This document shows positions 1 to 5,949 of a stretch of DNA of 8,843 nucleotides, one piece after another. Numbering within the stretch: the first letter of the stretch is position 1; each line of letters starts with the position of its first letter. The translations under genes and the position numbers were made by a program. This DNA comes from DATKLX01 sp035542155. GTDB lineage: Bacteria > Chloroflexota > Anaerolineae > Anaerolineales > Anaerolineaceae. A model generated the notes under the pieces. The model was not told where the DNA came from. It worked only from the letters and a program-made list of their open reading frames with translations, and did not search any database. The stretch lies in assembly GCA_035542155.1 (NCBI GenBank), contig DATKLX010000194.1:1-8843 (forward strand). Direction: 5' to 3'.

Positions 1-2
1 AG

Positions 3-3000
3 TCCAGCCAAGACCCGGCAAGACCACACCATCTCGTGGTCGAGCAAAAACCGCTTGCAGGGTGGTTAGCGACCAGCGCGGTATTAATGGCGGCTTCCTT
101 AGCCTCCCTGTTCTACTATTTCTGGAAAGAGTCCAAGACAAAAGCATCCAGGCTGCAAGATTCTGCCCTGGTGAGCGCGGTGCTTGCGCTGCTCTCTGCA
201 GGAAACATGGTTTACCACACCAAATTGCGCAGACAGGCCAGGCAGCGTCCGAAGCCCTCTGAAGTGGAGGATTGCCTGGAATCGGTTACCCTCATCCAGG
301 GACCGGCCATCTCCTTTGCCCCTGAACCTTTTCAAGCGCTGTCAGCCAGCCAACCCGTTATAGCCACTCCTGAAACAGGCAGGATCCGACCCCCGGACCC
401 GGTTCAGCCATTCCTGGAAATTTCCTGGCCGAATGGGAATCCGTTTGCCAGATGGGCCCAGGCGATTGATTCCAGGTTTATCACCGAGATTAAGCCAGGT
501 CAAATCACTCAGGTCGTGTTTTTCATCGGCGGGCCCGTCCTGGCCATCTTGCTCGCTTATATCGCTCAGGGGATTTATGACGTCCACATGACCAATGGGA
601 TCACCTTGAGCTGGCCCTGGTTAGAGCCGCTGTCAGAAACAACCAGGCTGGTGATCGGAACGGGGATCTATCTTGTATCTGCGTTGATCTGGATTTTCCT
701 GGCGCCTTCGAAGGGAATGGTTTCGGCCGAAGCGAAATTACCATCGGAAGGGGAAACCGAAAAAGATCGCCATCGTCCGGCTCGATTTTTGATTTTCCTG
801 GGAAGCCTGACAATTTATGTCGTCACGATCTTTATCTACGTGGTGATCGGGGAAAATGACCTGGTACGTGGTCTCTGGCTGGCAGGATTAATATTATTTA
901 TATTCTCGCAAATCCGTTGGCCGAGAACTCTCCGATCTGTTCACCCGGAAGCCGAGCAATCTCCCCGGTTCCACTGGCTCAATTGGGCCGTTATTCTGAT
1001 TATTTTGGTCGTTGCCTTTTTCCTTCGGTTTTACCAGCTCGCCACGATACCCAACGATTTCCATGGGGATTACGCATCCCATGGAATAGAAGCGCGCACC
1101 TTTCTCTCGGGAGAAGACCGGTCGATATTCGGTGAAGGCTGGAATTTTCCGAGAATGGCCTTTATCGCTGCCGCAGCCTCCATGAGCGTCTTTGGCAACA
1201 ACCTGTTTGGCATGCAAATGGCTTCGGTCATCGAAGGTCTCTTATGTCTGCTGGCGACTTATCTTCTCGTCTGGCGCCTGTTTAACAGCCACAGGTTGGC
1301 TGCCTTAACCATGGCAGTCCTGGCAATCAATACGGTCCATATCCATTTTTCGCGAATCGCCGAGAATATGGACCCCTGGCCATATGCACTTTTCGCCTTC
1401 TTCTTTCTGGTGGATGGATTAAAGAGCAGACGGGCATCCTCCTTCGGATTTGCAGGAATTTTATGCGCCTTGAGCATGCAGATGTATACGGGCGGCAGAG
1501 TCAGCCTGTTCATCATTGGCTGTTTCCTGGTCTGTATCTTTATCTTCAAACGGCAATGGATTCTGCAAAATAAGGCTGGCCTGCTGCTTTTTGGCGTGGG
1601 GTGGCTTTTGGCGACCGGGCCCAGCCTGGTATATAACCTCACCCATTGGGACATTTATGCTGGCCGGGCCAGAGAGGTATATCTATTTGAACCGGGTGTG
1701 CTACGGCACCTGATGGGGAAATATCAGGTAAGTTCTGTGCTGGGTGTTGTTCTGACCCAGATTAAATTATCCCTGCTGATGTTCAATCACAGCATTGATT
1801 CCAGCACGCAGTTTGGATTCCCGCATCCTATGTTCAGCTCCCTGGTCTCACCCCTGGCCGTACTTGGACTGGGTTTTTCCCTCCGGAGGTGGAAGGAACC
1901 GGGGATGATGTTCCTGATCTCGTGGCTGGGATTAATTTGCGTAGTAGGAAGCATCTTGACGGTCGATGCGCCGGCCTGGCCAAGGCTGGTAGGCATTTTG
2001 CCAGCCGGGGCGCTGCTGATTGCTCTGGCTCTCGACCAGACCATTGAGCTTGGAAAAAGAATCCCCGTCCCGGGAGCCACGTTCGCTCTCGGCGGGCTGG
2101 TTTTTCTCTTGCTGGCATCAACGGGTAGTTTTAACTGGGAACAATATTATTCCCACGTATATGCAAATGCGCACCCAGAGGCCATGATCGGCCGGTTCCT
2201 GAGCCAGTTGCCCGGCGAGGTATCCGCGTGCGGCATCACCACCCGGGCTCCGATCTCTGTCCGTGAAGTCGAGTTCCTGGCATGGCCTCGCCAGATTGTC
2301 GCGATCGATCCCGGCGCACCGGATGAGGATGTGTTGATGTGCCCCAACCCGCCTTTTGTGTGGATCATTTCACCGGATGTCGACAACAAACTCGGGGTGA
2401 TCAGGGCGATTTGGCCCGTCGGAACCTTACAGGATCACTTCGCCACAAACGGCGATTTAATTTTCCGCTCTTATATGGTTGGCTACGAACCCAAAAGCCC
2501 TCCGAACCAGGCCGCGCCTGCGAGGCTTGCCCAGGGGCGAATCATCTTGACAACCGCCGCAGTAATCGGTTCCGTTTTGCTGGCCTGGTGGTGGGCTTTC
2601 GGCAGAAAGAAAAAACGGGCTGTAGCTGGAGTTACAGGATTTACCCAGGGGGCTGTGCTGAGGTATTTGCCAGTCGTGCAGGTGCATTGGAGCGCCTTTC
2701 AACAGCTCAAGCCTAACCTCGACGCCGGTGAGGTCAGGGCCAGGGTAATTGCTGCTGTCAGGGAAACCTGGGATGAGTTTAATCTCTGGTACAACCAGTT
2801 ATTCTCCTTGCAGATTCAAAAGATCGGAACGAGAACGATCATCCGCTTTATTTCCGCAATCCTCATTCCGGCCTTCGCAATTGGCCTGGCCTATTTTGCG
2901 CAGAGCGTGTTCGATCTCCAAAAGGATGACGGCCTTCGTCTTCTCCAGAGCTTATGGCCTCACCTGTCAGAAGACCTCAGCCTTGATATTGGGTGCGCGA

Positions 3001-4880
3001 TCTATCTCCTCGCCGCCCTGATCTGGGCATTGAGCGCCGGCCGCCTGCCTGCTGCCAAAGAGATTGCCCAGGCAGGTTCGCGGACCGGAAGGGTTGCAAG
3101 CGGTATCCAGCGAGACAACATCCTCGTTCCCCGGAGCACCGTGTGGCAGCTGGCGCGGATCTCCGGCCTGTTCAGCGCCACCCTGGCGATTATGCTGTAT
3201 CTCCTGAACGGGGAGAACAGCCTCGTCCGCTGGCTGTATGGCCTGGGGTTGGGCCTGTTCCTGCTTTCGTTGTGGCAGGAAAAAAGGTTCAGGGCGCAAA
3301 TGGCAGCCAACAGCGAGGAGTCGCCGGCATTCCGCTGGCACAATATCCTGATCGTCTGCCTGCTGCTTGCGTTCGCATTCTTTTTGAGAATTTACAGGCT
3401 GACAGATATCCCTTACGAAATGAGCACCGACACGGCCGCTTTTGGAAACGCCGTTCGAGAATATATAACCGGCACCGAACAGCGCATTTTTGGCGCGGGG
3501 TGGTTCTACACCATCCGCATGGGATTTCTCCCCTACGTCGCAAGCATGTCGACTTTCGGCAACAACATTTTCGGCCTCTATCTTGCCACTGTGGTGATGG
3601 GGACCCTCAATATTCTTGGCATCTATTTATTTGTCTGGAGGCTTTTCGACAGCCATCGCCTGGCTTTGCTGACGTCGATACTGGTTGCGATCCACCCGGG
3701 TCATATTGAATATTCGCGGATCGTATCCTACATCGATCCCTGGTTTGTCGGCTTCTTCGCGCTTTATTTCCTGGTGGATGGATTGAAGGGCCGGCGAAAG
3801 ATCTCACTGGCGCTCGCTGGGGTTTTCACCGGCTTTGTTCTCCAGACCTATCCCTCCGGACGGGCCGTCCTGATCATCATGGCAATCATCCTGGCCTGGG
3901 CGTGGCTGGTCCGCCGGAGCTGGATCACCGAGAACCGGGAGAATTTCAGCCTGCTCCTGGCCGGATTCCTGGTTGCCCTGGGGCCAGCCCTGGTGTATAT
4001 GATCACCAACTGGAATATCTATATCAAGCGCACGCAGGAGGTATTCCTGTTTGAACCTGAGATCATCACGCACCTGGAAGTCACTTACCATGTGCAAGGG
4101 GTTAACTCGGTCATCGCGGAACAGATCAAACGCACCTTTCTGATGTTTAACTATTACGTTGATCGCAGCGCGCATTTTGGTTACCCCCATCCCATGTTTA
4201 ATTCGATCATCTCTCCATTTCTGGTTCTGGGCCTGGGAACCTGCCTGATTCGCTGTCGAAAACCAGAATACGCGATCACTGCGCTCTCCTTTGCGGCGAT
4301 TCTCATCACAGGCGGCGTCCTGACCGTGAACGCCCCCACCTGGACCCGCCTGGTGGGCATCATTCCTTTTGCCGCCTTGATCATCGCCCTGGCCCTGGAC
4401 CAACTGTGGGGCCTGTTGGAAAGGATCGATCTGAGCGTATTCTCACCGTTTCTGGCCATCGGTGTGGCCGGTTTGTTGATCGGGCTGGCTTTCGCCGATT
4501 GGAATAGTTATATGAAGAGCGTGGATGGTCTGGCCCGTCCGGTGGTGATGGTCGGCCGTTACCTGGATACATTACCCAGGAATACCACCGCCTGCGGCCT
4601 GACCGATGGTTACGATCTGAGCTGGGAAGAAACCCAATTTTTCGGCTGGCCGCGCACCATCAAGGCTGTCCAGGTCGATACTCCGGTCCTGACGCCGGAT
4701 ATCTGCGCGGGGCAGCCGATCGTATGGATTCTTTCGCCAAACCAGCGCAGCCGCCTCCAGGACATTGAGACGATCTGGCCCGGGGGTTCCGTCGCGGAAC
4801 ACTCGGCGCTGAACGGCGATACGATATTTACCAGCTATTTCGTTTCGGGGACGGAATCAGGGTCGCGTTTCACCAGGTAA
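3..4880 (+). CDS. Tandem two-module GT-C (GT39/PMT-like) membrane glycosyltransferase, probably 5'-partial
   Basis: Residues are numbered from the GTG at base 36, the first usable start. The frame is open back to base 3, and no Shine-Dalgarno sequence precedes 36 or the in-frame ATG at 87, so the true start may lie outside the window. From GTG to the TAA at 4878-4880 there are 1614 residues. Order: a hydrophobic segment (9-30) and a weaker one (44-61), a soluble stretch, module 1 (about 135-820), a linker with a membrane helix (836-855) and a basic GRKKKR, then module 2 (916-1614). Each module has four leading membrane helices, a GT-C core, and a C-terminal outside domain with two cysteines. 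The first outer loops carry Asp345 (IPNDFHGDYA) and Asp1132 (STDTAA), where GT39/PMT enzymes have their catalytic acidic pair. By family, such enzymes move a sugar from a polyprenyl-phosphate donor to an acceptor outside the membrane. Donor, acceptor and activity are unknown. The 3' end overlaps rnz. Confidence 0.85.
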   Translation, partial: SSQDPARPHHLVVEQKPLAGWLATSAVLMAASLASLFYYFWKESKTKASRLQDSALVSAVLALLSAGNMVYHTKLRRQARQRPKPSEVEDCLESVTLIQGPAISFAPEPFQALSASQPVIATPETGRIRPPDPVQPFLEISWPNGNPFARWAQAIDSRFITEIKPGQITQVVFFIGGPVLAILLAYIAQGIYDVHMTNGITLSWPWLEPLSETTRLVIGTGIYLVSALIWIFLAPSKGMVSAEAKLPSEGETEKDRHRPARFLIFLGSLTIYVVTIFIYVVIGENDLVRGLWLAGLILFIFSQIRWPRTLRSVHPEAEQSPRFHWLNWAVILIILVVAFFLRFYQLATIPNDFHGDYASHGIEARTFLSGEDRSIFGEGWNFPRMAFIAAAASMSVFGNNLFGMQMASVIEGLLCLLATYLLVWRLFNSHRLAALTMAVLAINTVHIHFSRIAENMDPWPYALFAFFFLVDGLKSRRASSFGFAGILCALSMQMYTGGRVSLFIIGCFLVCIFIFKRQWILQNKAGLLLFGVGWLLATGPSLVYNLTHWDIYAGRAREVYLFEPGVLRHLMGKYQVSSVLGVVLTQIKLSLLMFNHSIDSSTQFGFPHPMFSSLVSPLAVLGLGFSLRRWKEPGMMFLISWLGLICVVGSILTVDAPAWPRLVGILPAGALLIALALDQTIELGKRIPVPGATFALGGLVFLLLASTGSFNWEQYYSHVYANAHPEAMIGRFLSQLPGEVSACGITTRAPISVREVEFLAWPRQIVAIDPGAPDEDVLMCPNPPFVWIISPDVDNKLGVIRAIWPVGTLQDHFATNGDLIFRSYMVGYEPKSPPNQAAPARLAQGRIILTTAAVIGSVLLAWWWAFGRKKKRAVAGVTGFTQGAVLRYLPVVQVHWSAFQQLKPNLDAGEVRARVIAAVRETWDEFNLWYNQLFSLQIQKIGTRTIIRFISAILIPAFAIGLAYFAQSVFDLQKDDGLRLLQSLWPHLSEDLSLDIGCAIYLLAALIWALSAGRLPAAKEIAQAGSRTGRVASGIQRDNILVPRSTVWQLARISGLFSATLAIMLYLLNGENSLVRWLYGLGLGLFLLSLWQEKRFRAQMAANSEESPAFRWHNILIVCLLLAFAFFLRIYRLTDIPYEMSTDTAAFGNAVREYITGTEQRIFGAGWFYTIRMGFLPYVASMSTFGNNIFGLYLATVVMGTLNILGIYLFVWRLFDSHRLALLTSILVAIHPGHIEYSRIVSYIDPWFVGFFALYFLVDGLKGRRKISLALAGVFTGFVLQTYPSGRAVLIIMAIILAWAWLVRRSWITENRENFSLLLAGFLVALGPALVYMITNWNIYIKRTQEVFLFEPEIITHLEVTYHVQGVNSVIAEQIKRTFLMFNYYVDRSAHFGYPHPMFNSIISPFLVLGLGTCLIRCRKPEYAITALSFAAILITGGVLTVNAPTWTRLVGIIPFAALIIALALDQLWGLLERIDLSVFSPFLAIGVAGLLIGLAFADWNSYMKSVDGLARPVVMVGRYLDTLPRNTTACGLTDGYDLSWEETQFFGWPRTIKAVQVDTPVLTPDICAGQPIVWILSPNQRSRLQDIETIWPGGSVAEHSALNGDTIFTSYFVSGTESGSRFTR
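438..2495 (+). repeat. GT-C module 1 of the tandem protein (residues ~135-820)
   Basis: First copy of the internal protein repeat. Visible order: membrane helices near 160-177, 205-222, 251-272 and 277-295, then GT-C core helix 1 (315-331), which runs into FFLRFYQL and the first outer loop with Asp345-Tyr346. Other landmarks shared with copy 2 are FGNNLFG, VWRLFNSHRLA, SRIAENMDPW (Asp446), LVDGLK, FGFPHPMF, PRLVGILP and ALALDQ. The tail has Cys732 and Cys769 and ends near RSYMVGY. Judged by eye, the core is roughly 40-50% identical to module 2, with few gaps; the offset between matching landmarks is 787-788 residues. Confidence 0.85.
2781..4880 (+). repeat. GT-C module 2 of the tandem protein (residues ~916-1614)
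   Basis: Second copy of the internal protein repeat, built in the same order as copy 1 and ending at the stop codon. Landmarks: LAYFAQSVFD in the first leading helix, FFLRIYRL followed by the outer loop with Asp1132-Thr1133, FGNNIFG, VWRLFDSHRLA, YIDPW (Asp1234), LVDGLKG, FGYPHPMF, TRLVGIIP and ALALDQ. Cys1520 and Cys1557 have the same 37-residue spacing as in module 1. Divergence at the DNA level is large, so this is an old duplication or fusion, not a recent repeat or assembly error. Confidence 0.85.
4835..4880. other. Convergent 3' overlap of the glycosyltransferase and rnz genes
   Basis: The + strand gene stops at 4878-4880 (TAA) and rnz on the - strand stops at 4835-4837 (TAG as read on that strand). 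The same 46 bp therefore encode both C-terminal tails, SGTESGSRFTR for the transferase and VPETK with its preceding residues for RNase Z. I see no hairpin plus T-run near here, so there is no recognisable intrinsic terminator for either transcript, and their 3' ends may be antisense to each other. Confidence 0.8.
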
Positions 4881-5776
4881 ACGTCGAAATCCCGGGCGAC
4901 AGCCGTGTTTGGGAAAATCGCCTGGGCCTCCTGCAGTACGTCCCTTTCCCGGTAGCGGCGGGAAAGGTGGGTCAGGATCAGATCCCGAACGCCTGCCTGG
5001 AGGGCCAGTTGAGCTGCCTGGCGCGCCGTCAGATGGGCAAACTGCCGGGCCATATCCGCATCTTTATCCAGGTAAGTCGCCTCGATCACCAACGTATCGA
5101 CGCCCCGGCACACCTCGATGAGATTCTCGGTCTGGCCCACATCCCCCACATGGACCAGACGGGTGCCCGGTTTAAACGGCCCCAGGACCTCCTCTGGCGA
5201 GACTACTCGTCCATCCTCCAGTCGAATCTGCCGGCCTTCTACCAGCTCTTTGCGCAGCGGACCATTGGGCACACCCAACGCTTCTGCTTTTTCAGGCAGG
5301 AATGGCCGCCTGCCCTTCTCTTCGAACAGGAAGCCCAGGCAGTCCGGCCCGCGGTGAGCGACCGGGAAGGCGGAAATTGAAAAATCTTCTGTCTCGAAAA
5401 AGACGCCCGGGCCAATTTCTCTCATCTGGATGGGCATCGGAGCGGGAGTCCCGCGTAAAACCACGCCGTACAAGAGATCACGGATACGGTCCATTGCGGC
5501 CGGACCGGCGAAAATCTCCAGCTCATCGATGCTTTCCCAGCGCATAAACGTCGAAAGAAGGCCAGCCAGGCCCAAAATATGGTCAAGATGGCTGTGGGTG
5601 ATCAAGATACGGTTCAGGCGGCGGAACCCTATGCCTGCCTGCAGGATCTGGCGCTGGGTGCCCTCTCCGCAGTCAATCAGAAACCGATACTCATCCTTTT
5701 TTACTACCTGGGCGGATAACCCCCGTTTCGCGGAAGGCGCCGAAGCAGAGGTACCTAGGAAGACAATTTCGAACAA
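4835..5776 (-). CDS. rnz: Ribonuclease Z (tRNA 3'-end endonuclease)
   Basis: A 313-residue metallo-beta-lactamase-fold nuclease, close to the usual ~305-310 for the short bacterial form. RNase Z cuts pre-tRNA just after the discriminator base so that CCA can be added; it acts in the cytoplasm, usually as a dimer with two zinc ions. Visible motifs in order: N-terminal FLGTSASAPS; the HxHxDH zinc motif as THSHLDH (His61, His63, Asp65, His66); His141 in PVAHRGPDCLGF; Asp212 in HVGDVG; Glu232 in IEATYL with His249 in HLTARQAA; and His270 in LTHLSRRY. All metal and catalytic positions are present. The segment PFLPEKAEALGVPNGPL (about 158-174), followed by LEDGRVVSPEEVLGP, matches the flexible tRNA-binding arm of true RNase Z and argues against a generic arylsulfatase or other hydrolase. 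The TTG start at 5776 is chosen because AAAGGA lies 8 nt upstream and FEIVFLGTS follows at once. No tRNA gene lies in the window. Confidence 0.95.
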   Translation of the reverse strand: MFEIVFLGTSASAPSAKRGLSAQVVKKDEYRFLIDCGEGTQRQILQAGIGFRRLNRILITHSHLDHILGLAGLLSTFMRWESIDELEIFAGPAAMDRIRDLLYGVVLRGTPAPMPIQMREIGPGVFFETEDFSISAFPVAHRGPDCLGFLFEEKGRRPFLPEKAEALGVPNGPLRKELVEGRQIRLEDGRVVSPEEVLGPFKPGTRLVHVGDVGQTENLIEVCRGVDTLVIEATYLDKDADMARQFAHLTARQAAQLALQAGVRDLILTHLSRRYRERDVLQEAQAIFPNTAVARDFDVYLVKRDPDSVPETK

Positions 5777-5784
5777 GGGGTTGA

Positions 5785-5790
5785 TCCTTT
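5785..5790 (-). promoter_or_regulatory. Shine-Dalgarno sequence that decides the rnz TTG start
   Basis: On the - strand the hexamer AAAGGA ends 8 nt before the TTG at 5776-5774. With the conserved N-terminus starting straight after it, this supports TTG initiation. No competing start codon with a ribosome-binding site is seen upstream in that frame. Confidence 0.7.
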
Positions 5791-5813
5791 CTGGGTTGTA
5801 TCGTTGAGTGAGT

Positions 5814-5819
5814 ATTTTA
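5814..5819 (-). promoter_or_regulatory. Possible -10 element for rnz
   Basis: The - strand reads TAAAAT here, one mismatch from TATAAT, about 37 bp before the start codon. This would give a leader of roughly 30 nt carrying the Shine-Dalgarno sequence. No convincing -35 hexamer is seen 16-19 bp upstream, so this is a weak call from one hexamer. The DnaA-box sequence at 5828-5836 would lie in its spacer. Confidence 0.3.
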
Positions 5820-5827
5820 CCCTAAAG

Positions 5828-5836
5828 TTATCCACA
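5828..5836 (+). promoter_or_regulatory. Perfect DnaA-box sequence TTATCCACA
   Basis: The nine bases match the strong E. coli-type DnaA box (TTATNCACA) exactly. It is single: I see no second good copy, AT-rich unwinding region or dnaA/dnaN gene nearby, so it is not an origin on this evidence. It lies between two divergent genes, just upstream of the possible rnz -10, where a bound protein could affect transcription. A chance match is quite possible in a window of this size (roughly 7% for one perfect 9-mer on either strand, assuming equal base frequencies). Confidence 0.35.
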
Positions 5837-5881
5837 GGTTTACAGTATTGAAAGTCCAGATGAAAAAAAGGCCAGCATGTG

Positions 5882-5887
5882 TATAAT
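5882..5887 (+). promoter_or_regulatory. Probable -10 (TATAAT) of the secreted-protein gene
   Basis: A perfect TATAAT stands 62 bp before the ATG at 5950 and would put the transcript start near 5893-5896, with a leader of about 55 nt. The best -35-like hexamer, TTGAAA at 5848-5853, is 28 bp away, which is too far, and the bases at the normal spacing are poor. The TG in front is not at the exact extended -10 position. It may need an activator, or be a chance hit in AT-rich intergenic DNA. Confidence 0.45.
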
Positions 5888-5949
5888 GAATTTCGAACCC
5901 AGAACAATCAGCGGCGCATCTTGACCCATCCCACACAGGCAGGTCCCCA

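Larger units (their letters stand above)
5765..5904. repeat. Paired short repeats flanking the divergent intergenic region
   Basis: AATTTCGAAC occurs at 5765-5774, over the first codons of rnz, and again in the same orientation at 5889-5898, just after the TATAAT box. TTCTGGGTT at 5789-5797 has its exact inverted copy AACCCAGAA at 5896-5904. One member of each pair is near each gene start. TTCGAA inside the 10-mer is itself a palindrome. They could be operator sites for a shared regulator, but both matches are short enough to be coincidence. Confidence 0.25.

Noticed and set aside
2993..3709. 238-codon + strand frame overlapping the transferase gene
   Set aside because: Arg/Pro-rich out-of-frame translation with no motif; the overlapping frame carries the conserved GT-C landmarks.
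3804..4403. 199-codon open frame on the - strand over GT-C module 2
   Set aside because: The translation is rich in Gln, Asp and Gly in a shadow-like manner, and the + strand frame here is clearly conserved with module 1.
1..4880. Tandem modules as an assembly or recent duplication artefact
   Set aside because: The copies differ widely in DNA and protein sequence, which a misassembly would not produce.
5888..5905. TTCGAA with GGGTTCGAA on the - strand, resembling a tRNA T-loop
   Set aside because: The flanking bases cannot form the T-arm stem, and no acceptor stem or anticodon arm can be built around it.
5777..5949. Possible replication origin because of a perfect DnaA box
   Set aside because: Only one box, no cluster, no clear AT-rich unwinding region, and no dnaA, dnaN, rpmH or parA neighbour.
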